This document shows, one piece after another, positions 1-11,082 of a DNA stretch of 64,000 nt. The notes under the pieces are model-generated. The model saw nothing but the letters and a program-made list of their open reading frames with translations. It searched no databases and was not told the origin of the DNA. Both the position numbers and the translations under genes were made by a program. The DNA is taken from contig NC_080067.1 of the NCBI RefSeq assembly GCF_949987535.1, positions 47,366,910 through 47,430,909 of the forward strand. Reading direction: 5' to 3'. The stretch's first letter is position 1. The number at the start of each line of letters is the position of its first letter. The DNA comes from Balaenoptera acutorostrata (taxonomy: Eukaryota > Chordata > Mammalia > Artiodactyla > Balaenopteridae).

Positions 1-600
1 AGGTTTGGTGATTTCTGAAAGGTTAAACATATATGTGTCCTATTACTCAGCAATTATACTCCTAGATATTTACTCAGGAGAAATAAAAACATATTAAAAC
101 AAAGTCTTATACAAGAATGTTCATAGCATATGGCTGATTATACTCCAATATCAGACACAACCCCATATTCATCAACAAGAGAACAGGTAAACAAAACAGG
201 GATATTCACACAGGGCAGATATTCTGCAGTAAGAAGGAGCAAGCTGCTTATACACACAACAACGTGAATGAATTTCGCAGATATTTTGCCGAGTGAAAGA
301 AGCTGTATACAAAGAAGTACCTGTTTATTATGTAATTAAATTCATTTAAATTTTAAGAACAGGCAAATCATAACTAACTATTTTGAGAACTAGTCTATGG
401 TAAAACAAGTAAACAAACAAACCCAGAAAAGTATGGGGATTAACTGAGATGAGGCATAAGTGAACTTTCTGGAATAATGGAAATATTTTATATCTTGATA
501 GGAATGGGGGTTAGTGGGTGTATCCATTTGTCAAAATTTCATCAAATTGTACCCTTAACATTTGTGCATTACATTGGATCTAAATTTTACCACCCCTCAA
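1..600 (+). mobile_element. Ancient L1 (L1M-type) 3' end
   Basis: The text follows the usual mammalian L1 ORF2-end/3'UTR order in degraded form: an 'actcagcaattatactcctagatatttactc' type opening, 'gagaaataaaaacatatt', then 'gagtgaaagaagc', 'gtgtatccatttgtcaaaatttcatcaaattgtaccc' near 510-560. No reading frame survives. It enters from the left edge, so its 5' limit is unknown. Subfamily is not resolved. Confidence 0.65.
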
Positions 601-1199
601 TATCCCCCTGCCCCCAAGCTACTGAATTCTAATAATAGGTTTGCTTGCCACAGAGGTATGAGTTAGTGGTTCTGAAATTCCTTTTAGTGTAGTGTAAGCT
701 TGAGAAAAATGAGTAAATATATTGAACATAATGGAAACCCAGTGTCTAAATGTTGGAGGAGGGAGTTACAAATAGGGATAGATGGAAGACTAGAATGCAC
801 CCTGTGGTGCTGAATTAGATTTGGAGGTATTAAAATGAACTCATTGTGTGTGTTTGTGTACACATTATATATGTTTTCTCTTTTCTAGCTTTGTACACTG
901 AAGAGGCTTGGAAGAAATGCCATTCCAGTAGCAGTGAGTACACCTAGCACCCATTTCTTGGTTACTAAATACTGTTCTCTAAAAGAAACCAGAGCTCCTT
1001 GGAGAAATAGTTGATATCAAGGGCCAATGTGGGGAAAATATAAGATAAGCCTGAGATATCTTGCTATGCTAGAAAGTAAGGAAGTACTTAGAGAATGATG
1101 GGGACTTGTCAAAAAGACACAGGCACCAACTTGAAGGGGCTCCCTACCGGCTAAATCTGGGCCAAATTGGGCTTCTAAATTTAAAAAAAAGATAATAAT
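601..1199. other. Unassigned, probably old repeat
   Basis: No gene or clear repeat boundary. The block around 655-1190 reads like an old dispersed repeat (I have the impression of L1M-related 3'UTR text), but I cannot name it. No splice-flanked open exon is visible. Confidence 0.3.
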
Positions 1200-1201
1200 A
1201 G

Positions 1202-1408
1202 ATTTTTTTTATTGGAGTATAATTGCTTTACAATGTTGTGTTAGTTTCTGCTGTACAGTAAAGTGAATCAGCTCTATGTATACATATATCCCCTCCTTCT
1301 TGGACCTCCCCCACCCCATCCCACCCATCTAGGTCATCACAGAGCACCAAGCTGAACTCCCTGTGTTATGCAGCAGGTTCCCACTAGCTATCTATTTTAC
1401 ACATGGTA
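1202..1408 (-). mobile_element. 5'-truncated L1, 3'UTR only
   Basis: Begins with a T-run (the A tail read in reverse), then 'tattggagtataattgctttacaatg', the C-rich tract 'cctcccccaccccatccc' and 'ctatctattttaca'. The same order is seen in the 3'UTRs of the two long L1s at 30.6 and 45.2 kb. Weak flanking repeats of 'ataataat' type are seen at about 1192 and 1413. Only about 200 bp of 3'UTR was inserted. Confidence 0.85.
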
Positions 1409-2090
1409 ATAAAATAATAATCCAGGGGTCTATAATGATATAAGTAAGAAATAAATAAAAAAATAAGGAACAGGAAAAGCTCTTCCGTACAACAGAATGT
1501 TAACAAATAAATACAGAAGGAATTATGGAGTTAGGATATCTTCAATAGGTATTAAAACTAGTAGGTAAAGTTTTTGAGGAACGGGAAACTTACATTACTT
1601 CAAAGATTCTGTCACAAATCGTTTATTGCAAATTGAATAATGGTAACTATGCTATGGAGAAACTGGGTATACCACCTTCACCAAGTTATCAAGGTTAACC
1701 TCACCTGTAATGAGACATACAGACATCAAGTGGCTTTGGATACAATGCAATGAGAAGGACACAACATCACTTCTATGGTGTTTCTGCCCAAAATGCATAT
1801 GTTGAAGTCAATCATGAGGAAACCTCAAATAAACTCTGGTATTTATTGCTTCAAAAGTCTCAAGTCAAGAATGACTGAGATAGGCTAAGAAATATACAAG
1901 AAACTGTAGTGTTATGACATGAGTTTAATGTGAATCCTGGACTGAGAGAGAAAAGAAAATATAGCTACAAAAGACTTTATTGGTACAATTTATGAAATTT
2001 GAATATCAACTGTGGATTAAAAAATTAAACAAATTTCCTGTTTTTCATAATTATACTGCTACATAAGAAAATACTACTTTTATTTTTTTT

Positions 2091-2450
2091 TTATTTATTT
2101 TTTTTTTTTGCCAATTTTTTTTTTTTCTTGATTTTATTTATTTATTTATTTATTTATTTATTTTTGGCTGTGTTGGGTCTTCGGTTCGTGCGAGGGCTTT
2201 CTCCAGTTGCGGCAAGCGGGGGCCACTCTTCATCGCGGTGCGGGGACCGCTCTTCATCGCGGTGCGCGGGCCTTTCTCTATCGCGGCCCCTCCCGTCGCG
2301 GGGCACAGGCTCCAGACGCGCAGGCTCAGCAATTGTGGCTCACGGGCCCAGCTGCTCCGTGGCATGTGGGATCTTCCCAGACCAGGGCTCGAACCCGTGT
2401 CCCCTGCATTAGCAGGCAGATTCTCAACCACTGCGCCACCAGGGAAGCCC
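2091..2450 (-). mobile_element. CHR-type SINE (tRNA-Glu derived), CpG-rich subfamily
   Basis: Full-length SINE in reverse: the (ATTT)n tail lies at 2130-2163 and the tRNA head ends in 'ccaccagggaagccc' at 2450. Flanking 15-bp direct repeats, 'acttttatttttttt', lie at 2076-2090 and 2451-2465. The body carries 'cttcggttcgtgcgaggg', shared only with the SINE at 27867-28173. The other copies read 'cttcgtttctgtgcgaggg'. It also holds a short internal duplication ('ctcttcatcgcggtgcg' at 2225-2241 and 2250-2266). The apparent small ORFs here are by-products of the CpG-rich SINE body. Confidence 0.95.
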
Positions 2451-2540
2451 ACTTTTATTTTTTTTAAGAAATGAAGGGTTTAGAAATAAGGAGACATTTC
2501 TCCATCTTGCTCTCAAATGACTCGGAAAAAAATTTATTCA

Positions 2541-2582
2541 CACACATTCACACATATGTGTGTGCATGTGAGAGAGAGAGAA
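2541..2582. repeat. CA/TG/GA microsatellite
   Basis: Imperfect (CA)n, then (TG)n, then (GA)n. Lies inside the old repeat that carries the SINE. Confidence 0.6.
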
Positions 2583-2765
2583 GATGATAAAGCAAATGAA
2601 CAAATTATAAACAATTGATGAATCTGGATATAGAACATACTGTACTTTCTTGCAGGATTCTCATAATTGTAAGTTTACACTATCAAAATAAAAAGTTTCA
2701 AATAAAAAAAGGAAAACAATGTAAAAGATAAATAAGGGTAGCAAAGTTGAATTGCAATAAGCAGG

Positions 2766-3348
2766 TGTATTAGTTTCTATGGTGGTGTAACATATTATCC
2801 CAAATTTAGCTGCTTAATAAAACACAAACATTTATTATCTCACAGTTTCCATGGGGCAGGATTTTAAGTTCAACTTAGCTCAGTGTCCCACAGGACTGCT
2901 ATGAAGATATTGGTTGGGCTGCATTTTCATTCAGAGGCTTGAATGGGGAAGGGTCTGCTTCCAAACTCATTAAAGTTGTTGACAGAGTTCATTTCTTTTT
3001 GGTGTATGACTGATAATCTTAACTTCTTATTAGCTGTCAGATGAAGATTATTGTCAGATCCCAGGGGGTACCCACAATTCCCTGCTGTGTGGTCCTCTCT
3101 GTAGGCAGTTCACAATGTGGCTGTTCACTTCTTGAAGCCTAGCAGAAGAGTGTCTTACTCCAGTGTGCTTAGACAGACTCTTATGTAACATAACATAATC
3201 AAAGGAGTGACTGTCGATCCCTTGCCATATTCTATTAGTTAGAAACAAGTTACAGGACCCTTCCATGTTCTAGGGAATAGGGTTACACAAAGGAGAGGGC
3301 ACCAGAAAGTGGGAATTACTGGTGGCACTCTAGAGTTGGTCTACCACA
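2766..3348 (-). mobile_element. MaLR/MLT1-like old LTR (probable)
   Basis: Starts 'gtattagtttctatggtggtgtaacatatt' and runs through 'aaacatttattatctcacagttt', 'gaggcttgaatgg', 'attctattagttagaaacaagt' to 'ggtctaccaca'. This order recurs in the copy at 19755-20155, so it is a dispersed family. Placement in MLT1 is from memory and uncertain. Confidence 0.5.
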
Positions 3349-3587
3349 TCATGAAATTACTAAGTCAAATAAATGTGATTCATCCATTTCTATATAATTT
3401 TCTATCTTCAATTTAAACTAAATTAAGAAATGGTAAAATTATTTTCTAACAACTGTTGAGGTTATATATTTGAGAGAAACAATTTTAGACACTGAAGAAA
3501 ATGTTATCAGTTTTTGGTATTCACTCAGAATCTTTAGAACATGTTTCCTTATGTTTCAGAAATATTTCACATGATCAATCCTGCCTA

Positions 3588-3985
3588 CTAAAGGTGTTCT
3601 GTCATAAATACTGTACACCAAATATGTTTGAATTTTTTTCTAGTCAATGGTGGGATTGCATTTCCCCGTCCCTTTTCTAGTTGGGTGTTATCTTGTGACT
3701 TGTAGATATAATCAGGTGACTTGCTTTGATCAACAAAATGTAGGTGGGAGCTTTCATTGCATATACGTCCATTGGCATATTCATCTTTATCTGACTCAAA
3801 ATCTTTGAAAAAATATGTCACAAAGGGGCTCCTGTCAGCCTGGATCTTTGAATGATTGCAGTGGGCAGAGTCTCCATACTGAAATGAGAAATGAATTCTT
3901 GTTGTGTTAGGTGACTGCTATTTTTAGCTTTTTTTATTATTGCAGCCAGACCTAGTCTATCCTGACTGGTATGGACATTTGTTGT
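3588..3985 (+). mobile_element. Old dispersed repeat, MLT1-like
   Basis: 'tgtgacttgtagatataatcaggtgacttgctttgatcaacaaaatgtaggtggga' and the closing 'cctagtctatcctgactgg' resemble the 3' half of an old MaLR-type LTR. No gene is visible. Confidence 0.35.
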
Positions 3986-4254
3986 CAGAATTGGCATGCC
4001 ACTATAACAAGACCCTAAGTTATGTAGTGTTGATTGAATGGTTAGTTGATTGGCGATAAGGAAACAGAAGCTAACAGCATGGTGATTCGTCATATTCAGG
4101 AAGGAAATATTTGGTAAAACTCTCAGCTAGGGAGCAGATCACGTCCTTAGTGATTAGTATGCTAGATAGAGTAAGAGGTTAGAGAGTCGGATGTGAGCTT
4201 TGCATGTTGGTGAGGAATAGCAAGAAAAAGATGATAATTTTGATGTACAGGTTC

Positions 4255-4502
4255 AGGGACCATGCCACCCAATATCAGCAGTGCAAACTACAGGGCTTGT
4301 ATCCAGTGAAAGCGGCAGAGGGTTCTTCCCTGGAAGAGTCCCAGTCTGTGGTTTGGGAGTTTTTTCTGGCTGCAGAGCCTTGAATCCTGACCTTCTGGCT
4401 CTCAGGTTAGTTCTGGAAGTTACCTAAAGTTATTCAATAAATTTCATTTCTGCTTAAAGTTGCCTTGTGTGTTTTGTTGTTAGTCAACGAGGATGCTGAG
4501 TA
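4255..4502 (+). mobile_element. Old LTR-like repeat, 3' end
   Basis: 'cttgaatcctgaccttctggctctcagg' followed by 'ttcaataaatttcatttctgcttaaa' (AATAAA signal) and 'gtcaacgaggatgctgagtaacac'. This is a common layout at the end of an old LTR or DNA-element-derived repeat. Family not named. Confidence 0.35.
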
Positions 4503-4534
4503 ACACAGAAAGTGTGATGCTTTCACATTCGCTG

Positions 4535-4632
4535 AGACATTTTTACAAGCACTTACTGTGTGTCAGGTACTGGGCCAGATCCTGAAAATGCAATCGTGAA
4601 CATGACAGGCATGGACTTTGACTTCAAGAAGC
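4535..4632 (-). mobile_element. L2 3' fragment
   Basis: 'caagcacttactgtgtgtcaggtactgggcc' with 'aagaagctcaaa' matches the reverse complement of the L2 3' end. Confidence 0.55.
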
Positions 4633-4699
4633 TCAAATTCTTTAAATTTGTTTGTTTTTGCAAATATTTATAAATTTTTTGTAGGGGTGGAGAATTTTT

Positions 4700-5572
4700 A
4701 TTTTTCCTTTACCCATTTTAGGTTCTCCAACTGGAGCCCAGTAAAGTGACAAAAGTCAGACTAACAACAGAAAAACAAATATAAATTCATTAACATGTGC
4801 ATTACCCGTATACATGGGGGCACTTACTGATGAGTAAATCAAAGAGGTGTTTAAAACTTGGGCTTTTGTAGCATCTTAACAAAAGAACAACAAATTTTTA
4901 GAGAGGTGACAAGACAAAGGAAAAAGACCTTCAGTTTCTAGGGTAGCAAATTGTGGGAAGATAAATAATGTGGGGAACAAATGGAATATAGTTATCCCTT
5001 GGTATGCACAGGGATTAGTTCCAGGACCCCACCCAGACACCAAAATTTGTGGATGCTCAAGTCTCTTATACAAAATGATGTAATATTTGCATATAGCCTA
5101 CTCACATTCTCCTGTATATTTTAAATCATCTCTAGATTACTTATAGATACTTAATAAAGTGTAAATGCTATGTAAATAGTTGCTGCTGTGTTGCAAATTT
5201 AGGTTTGCTTTTGGGAATTTTCTGGAATTTTTTGGAAATATTTTCAGTTTGAATTTGGTTGAATCTGTGGATGTGGAAACCACGGATATGGATGATTGAC
5301 TGTATAAAGGTTAGTTGTAAGGATTGTTATGTAGGCTCATTTGGTGATATCTCTGGGCTGATAAGGGTCTAGAGTTGTCTCCAGTGTCTCTATCTTCCTG
5401 ATAGAAAGGGGAGGAGAGACGCCTTTACAAATTTTATGTCCCACTTTTAGGCAAAACAGAGGAAGGGTGGAGAGCATTTTTTCATAACTGCATCATTTTA
5501 ATTGCCTTCAGCTCAAAATAATCCTTATACCAAAGAGGCATATTTTGGGGTGGCATATTCTGCTACCCTTCA
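4700..5572 (-). mobile_element. Old LTR interrupted by MER2
   Basis: Read in reverse, the element would start TGAAGGGTAGCAGAATATGC at 5572, a TG start typical of LTRs. The block 4740-4985 (spans such as 'gacaaaagtcagactaacaacag') belongs to the same family as the copy at 38430-39005. The MER2 element at 4989-5302 sits inside it and separates the two halves. Family name not assigned. Confidence 0.5.
4989..5302 (-). mobile_element. MER2 (Tigger-like, TcMar) DNA transposon
   Basis: Near full-length MITE-sized element. Left end 'tagttatcccttggtatgca', core 'taaatcatctctagattacttata' and 'gtaaatgctatgtaaatagttg', right end 'gatgattgactg'. The ends are inverted relative to each other and flanked by TA at 4987-4988 and 5303-5304, as expected for Tc/mariner target duplication. 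It has no coding capacity and is non-autonomous. Confidence 0.85.
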
Positions 5573-6539
5573 TTATATTTAATGCATTCCAATAATGTAT
5601 ACCACAAAGCTACTCATTCTGAGATACTATTTCAGAAATAAATATGTGTATCTGTTATTTATATGACATTTCATAATGGAAGCTATTTTCATTTTAGCTC
5701 AAAGATTAAACCAGAAACATAAATAAGCAAGAAAACATTCTTATAGCTTGTATAATTATTTTTTTTACAGTTTTTATTGTTAACTCTAATCTACTTTTGT
5801 TATACTTATCAGATGATTTTATTTCTTCCAGGAACACTGTTTCACCACTCAACAGTGAAACAGTGCCTTTTAAAAGTTAGTGCTAATTCTTGAGTTTGAC
5901 ACCAGATGCTTCATTTTGAGAAAACTATGGCAAGAACAAAATTAAAATTTGCATCTTTTAAATATATCTCCTCTTAGCTGTTTGCTTCATATTTTATGTT
6001 TTTAATTTAAGGAAAGTAAAAAATTAGACTTTCTATAGAAATTGGAAAGTTTGTTTATACACAGCTGCAAATTATATTTGACAAATAGAAAATAACATTT
6101 CATCAGAAGCTATGTTTTGCAAATAGCGTATGCTTTCCTGGAGTTTTAACTGAAACTTTAATTTTTTTTTTCTATAAACATGTAGATGCATTTAAGGGGT
6201 AATTAATAGGAAATCATTTACCTAAGTTAAATCTCTTGGGTAAGTGTGATTTCAAATCCTTGGGAGCTGAATTTTTATAATCAGGATTAATTAATTTCTC
6301 AGGAAGGGATGTATTTGCCTAAGAAACATTAACTACTGAACATGAAGTGTGGATTTCAGAGGTAAACCTTCGATATGAAGCTCCACAGGCACATTCCAAA
6401 TCATTAGACGTGATTTATATGGGGACTTCTAGTTATAGCTGTCTTTGGAAGCTGCATTCCAAATGGGAGATGGAAATAAAGCTTAAGATTTCCGCCTTAG
6501 GAACACTGCAGAGCAGGGAGGAGGGGCAATAAAGGGATA
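5573..6539. other. No gene seen; one inverted repeat
   Basis: AT-rich single-copy-looking DNA. The only structure is the inverted repeat at 5835-5865. Open frames are short and have no recognisable protein. Confidence 0.5.
5835..5865. repeat. Perfect 11-bp inverted repeat
   Basis: Arms 'cactgtttcac' (5835-5845) and 'gtgaaacagtg' (5855-5865) are exact reverse complements around a 9-nt spacer. Function unknown. Confidence 0.85.
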
Positions 6540-6672
6540 AGAACACTCAGTCTGGGGTCATGGGATCCGGCTCTGCTATTAAATGCCTTTCTTTTTCTTA
6601 CCTGTAAAATTAATGAATTGGATTATATGACCTCCAAAGTTCCCCTGAGCTCTAAGTTCTGTGACTATGAGA
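6540..6672 (+). mobile_element. MIR-family SINE fragment
   Basis: 'ttacctgtaaaattaatgaattggattatatgacctccaaagttcccctgagctctaagttctgtgac' follows the MIR 3' half. Strongly diverged. Confidence 0.5.
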
Positions 6673-7301
6673 CAAATAGGGTAGAGACAATAAAACTAAC
6701 TGATACTTCTTTAAGCTATAAATTGAAAAGGAAACTAAAAAATAGGGCTGTATAATGAAAAACTTTGACTTCTTCGTGGATATTTCTTATTAGAATTCTT
6801 TGGTGCTTGTACCACTGGTGTTGATTACATGAAAACAATTACCTTGGGTTTAATTTATTAATTTCACAGCAAGAGAAAACAAGAACTACCCCACTCAGAT
6901 AAACGGAAAGGAATAAAGGGAATAGGGCCAAAGATAAAATGAATTCTCAATTCTAAGAGAGAATTTTTGGTGAATCAATTCTGTAAATAAAGCTGACACT
7001 CTTTGACTTGATTTAATATGATATGAGGGAGCTAAGGGTAGAAAGGATCTGACTCATTGTCTGGAGTGAAAAGTAGAAAAATTAGGATTTTTTTGAAAGG
7101 AAAAAAAAAACCTGTTTAGGAGTCCAGTCATGACTGGTTTTGGGTGGAATTTTGTGACCTGAATAAAGAGTTGGTGGTTATTGTACTCGGTGTGGTTATA
7201 AATGAAATGGATCCTTACAGGTAACACAAGAAGTGGTTAGAGTATTTGTCTTAATGTGTACAACTTGTTAATATCTCTGCAAAGGAAACGGCCTTAGTGT
7301 T
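6673..7301. other. No feature recognised
   Basis: AT-rich. No open frame of interest and no repeat I can name. Confidence 0.45.
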
Positions 7302-7315
7302 CCTGCAAATTTTTT

Positions 7316-7604
7316 TTTTTTATAAATTTATGATTTATTTTTGGCTGTGTTGGGTCTTCGTTTCTGTGCGAGGGCTTTATCTAGTTGCGGCAAGCTGGGG
7401 CCACTCTTCGTCGCGGTGCGCGGGCCTCTCACTATCGCGGCCTCTCTTCTTGCGGAGCACAGTCTCCAGACGCGCAGGCTCAGTAATTGTGGCTCACGGG
7501 CCCAGCTGCTCCGCGGCATGCGGGATCTTCCCAGACCAGGGATCGCACCCATGTCCCCTTCATTGGCAGGCAGATTCTCAACCACTGCGCCACCAGGGAA
7601 GCCG
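7316..7604 (-). mobile_element. CHR-type SINE
   Basis: Full-length. The T-rich tail is at left and the head 'ccaccagggaagcc' at right. The 14-bp TSD 'cctgcaaatttttt' lies at 7302-7315 and 7605-7618. Body of the 'cgtttctgtgcgaggg' subtype. Confidence 0.95.
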
Positions 7605-7618
7605 CCTGCAAATTTTTT

Positions 7619-8419
7619 AATGCTCTGAACTAACCTCTAATATTGTCTTCCTTTCTCCCTATGTTATTCGACTGCTCCAGCTGTGGGCGTCTCAAATCCT
7701 CGTCCTTCTCTGCCACTAGGATACAGCCTCTCCCTTAGGAATCCTTTGCCAGCCTTCTCACAAACTGTGCACCTGAACCCATATATGATTGGAACCTTTT
7801 AATATGGAAAATGCTTGAAATGAATGATCCTGGTGAAAGTTCCTGCCATGTCCCCTTGCTGCAAGCAGAGGTCTTATTTTTAAGCTCTTTGAATGCAGTC
7901 TCTTTTATTAGGTTCCCTGGGTATAGTGGATGCTTAATAAATAATGATGAAGGTTTTAAAATCTCATTTTACAAATGAGAAGTCAGAAGTGTTTTGGCCG
8001 ATGTGGATTAACAAGTCATCTAGTGAGTCAAACCTTACCCTCAGGATCCCCACAGAGTATATCCAGTTTGACCTGAGGTGCAACATCAGGTGAGTAGATA
8101 AAATGAGCATATTTATCCAGCACAGGATGGAGGAAATAGACTTTCCAAAACAGTAAAAATGTTCATAAATGAAGAGATTTTTATTGTTAGTGGCAAGGAA
8201 TAGAAAAATGTGTGATATTATGATACAACTATGGAATGTGCATAATAAATATAACGATAATTATTTGCTTTACAAAATAAATTGGGAATGAATATTGTAG
8301 CGTTATTTAAGGATAGCACTGTCATGTGAGAAGTGGAAACAGAAAAAAATAATCTGTAGACTATTTTGCATGAGTATAAAATCAAATTAAAAAATCTGAA
8401 CTTCCTATAGGTAAGGCAC
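7619..8419. other. Old fragments only
   Basis: A probable L2 3' remnant is seen near 7860-7945 ('gtggatgcttaataaataatgatgaa') and a MIR-like remnant near 7970-8055. No gene is visible. Confidence 0.35.
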
Positions 8420-8840
8420 TCTGCTCTATACTATAATAGAACAGTTTATGGGCAGAGAGATGATATTCAAGGAGCTTGTAGTACATGGCGTCAGGGATGG
8501 AGTGGACTAGAGAAAAGGATGAGAACAAAATAAACAGAGGTCTTTATTTCAAGCTTGATTAAGATAATTTTCATTAAGATAATGGAGTGCAATAAGCATT
8601 CTAAGGAGAAAGAGACTGTACACAGCCAGGAGAATTAGAGAAAACGTTGCAGAGGATTTCCAAGGTGTATACATTTTCAACAGACCAAAATAGAGGTAGA
8701 GGTGGTTGCATTTTGGATGTAGGAATCAACTCTCTTTCATTCTTCTATAACAAATTGTTAAGCATCTACTGCATACCTGCCTGGTGTAGAAAATGGCATC
8801 CTAAAATGAATAAACCTGATTTCTGATTCTAGAAACTTCC
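8420..8840 (-). mobile_element. L2 fragments
   Basis: Reverse-strand L2 text: 'ggtaaggcactctgctc', 'caaggagcttgtagtacatgg', 'gcaataagcattctaaggag', 'gttaagcatctactgcatacctgcctggtg'. Broken and diverged. Confidence 0.5.
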
Positions 8841-9331
8841 TACCTGGGCAGACTTGTCTTATTGGATATGTGTTCCAAGAGGGATCCTTTTTGCTACTGG
8901 AAAGCTATGTTGTTCTAGTGGTGCCCTTAGTTAATTACAGTGGGAAAAAATCCTTCCAATTCTTACCCACAAATTCTTCATAAGATGATTGGAGAAGTCT
9001 CAGACTTTCTTTCCAATTTATATCCCAACTCACTAGTTTTCCTCAGATCCAGTTACTTTGCACTGATGGAGATGTGTAACGGGAAGGTGGTGTTTTTGAA
9101 GGCAGACCTTTTACAAAAGTGTGAGCCATGTGAATGTTCTTTCATTCTGACTTCCCTCCATCCCCACTTCTCCCTTCTTTCTTGAGAACCCTGATTTCAG
9201 ACCCATGGAGTCTGGTACCCTGCCATCTCTTAGGAAGTTTCACTTCTTACTTAAGGAGAAGTTTCTGTCTCTTTCTGAACATCCTGATAGCTTGTGAATG
9301 CAAGAAACTGATACTCCTTTAATGATCAGGG
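8841..9331. other. No feature recognised
   Basis: The open frames here (for example 8940-9185 +) show no domain, no signal sequence and no splice context that would support a gene. Confidence 0.4.
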
Positions 9332-9695
9332 TGTCTTTTTCAGCTCAGGCTGCTGTAACAAAATACCTTAGACTGAGTGGCTAAAACAACAAACATTTAT
9401 TTCTCACATTCTGGAGGTGAAGAAGTCCAAGATCCAGGCACTGCCAGATCTGGTGTCTGGTGAGAGGTCCTGCTTCCTGGGTTGTATGTGGATGGCCTCC
9501 TTTTTGTTGTTTCCCCACATGGCAGAGAGTGGTAGCAAGCTCTCAAGTCTCTCCTTATAAGGGCACTAATCCTATTCATGAGGACTCCACCTTCATGGCC
9601 TAAATACCTCCCAAAGTCTCCACCTTCTAATACCATCACACTGGAGGTTCAGATTTCAACATATGAATCTGGTGGGACACATGCAGTCCATATGA
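9332..9695 (-). mobile_element. MST-type MaLR solo LTR
   Basis: Reverse MST order: 'ggctgctgtaacaaaatacc', 'gactgagtggctaaaacaacaaacatttatttctcac', 'ggtgtctggtgagaggtcctgcttcctgg', 'ccttataagggcactaatcc', 'ttcaacatatgaatc'. It is about the usual LTR length, and no MaLR internal region is beside it. The same family occurs at 54588 (+) and 56845 (-). Confidence 0.85.
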
Positions 9696-9934
9696 TGACT
9701 CCAAAGGCAGGGTAGGGGTTTTAGTAGGCTTCAGCCCTGTGTTTGAAGGTGATGATATGACCTAAATTATATTCACTTTTCCTCCCAGCTAACCAAAAAG
9801 AAAGCACATTTGTTTTTAGTCTGAGCATCCATTTATTTTTCCAAGAAAAATATATCTAATATATGGAAGGGATATTTCCCCTGTTGGCATGACTTTAGCC
9901 CTGCCCTTTGTGAAATGACAACCCTGTAAATATT

Positions 9935-10297
9935 TAATTTTTAAAAAAACTTTCTTTATTTTATTTATTTATTTTTGGCTGCATTGGGTCTTTTTTGCTG
10001 CACGTGGGCCTTCTCTAGTTGCAGCGAGCGGGGACTACTCTTTGCTGCAGCGTGCGTGCTTCTCATTGCGGTAGCTTCTTTGTTGTGGAGCACGGGCTCC
10101 AGGTGCATGGTCTTCAGTAGTTGTGGCATGTTGGCTCAGTACTTGTGGCACGTAGGCTCTAGAGCACAGGACCGGTAGTTGTGGTACACAGGCTTAGCTG
10201 CTCCACAGCTTGTGGGATCTTCCCAGACCTGGGAATGAACCCGTGTCCCTTGCATTGGCAGGTGGATTCTTAACCACTGCGCCACCAGGGAAGTCCT
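9935..10297 (-). mobile_element. CHR-type SINE, long older subfamily
   Basis: The (ATTT)n tail is at 9955-9975 and the head 'ccaccagggaagtcc' at right. TSD 'ccctgtaaatatt' at 9922-9934 and 10298-10310. It is longer (about 363 bp) than the 290-bp copies because of extra 'ttgtggcacgtaggctctagagcac' type segments. The copy at 40756-41078 shares the 'ggctctagag...' body. CpG sites are more decayed than in the other SINEs, which fits greater age. Confidence 0.93.
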
Positions 10298-10310
10298 CCC
10301 TGTAAATATT

Positions 10311-11082
10311 GTGATGGGAGCACTGGACTCCTAGGTCTTTTTTATATTATAAGAGTCACAATTCTTGCTCTAGTTGGCTCTCTCTTGGCCATTTTGGATG
10401 AGTGGTTCCCACTCTGTTTAAGTGCTTTCTGAGTCCAAATCTCCCTTGATAGAAGGAACTTGTAACTGTGTGCATATGTGCGTAAGTATATGGGGAGGTC
10501 AGTTTCTTTCTGAAAAGCTTAATACGGGGAAAGTGTTAAAAGAAAGCTGGTGTGTCTTGGACTAGAAGTGAGCTTGATTATTAAAATACCAAAATGAATT
10601 TGCCGTCGGGTAGTCATCTATTAAGAGATCACACAGCATAAATTGCAGTGTATACACAGATTGCACAGCATGGGATCAGGTAAGACCTAAGGGATTAGTT
10701 AGCCATCACTTTTGAAAAGAGGTTCAGTTGCTATCCAGGTTCCAAATACATCTAACGCAAAGGAGTGTGGAGAGGAATTTTCCTGAAAAAGGAATGTTAA
10801 ATGGTGTACCCTATATATAGTTCCACACCATTTTACTCCCCCGGGAAAGATGACATTTGTTTTAGGGAGGTAGATTTGAATAAATTTGCCTCTTTGGGCT
10901 GCTAATCAGTACGCAGAATATCAGCCAAGAAAAGTCAATTTCTCTCCCATACTTTTAACTCTCTTGGAAAGTGTTGGGGTTTATACTTCAACTGCTCAGG
11001 TAGCCTCCTCTCCTCATTTTGACAGATGGTGAATAAATACTAACAATTCTTTATTAGAGGCACACCCCTGCTCTTTGTATCA
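10311..11082. other. No feature recognised
   Basis: Apparently single-copy AT-rich DNA. I see no gene, repeat or obvious regulatory structure. Confidence 0.4.

Larger units (their letters stand above)
1600..2700 (+). mobile_element. Ancient repeat, split by a SINE
   Basis: Text on both sides of the SINE at 2091-2450 appears to be one old element: 'actttattggtacaatttatgaaatttgaat' before, then 'ctctcaaatgactcgg', a CA/GA microsatellite and a closing 'atcaaaataaaaagttt' after it. The A-rich end suggests a non-LTR retroelement tail. Family not assigned. Confidence 0.4.

Noticed and set aside
2128..2474. Several 70-100 codon frames on both strands (also at 7297-7628, 12560-12908, 21727-22108, 25972-26321, 27864-28143)
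   Set aside because: They all lie inside CHR SINE bodies and give the same peptide patterns (for example 'GHSSSRCAGLSLSRPL'). They are open by base composition and are not genes.
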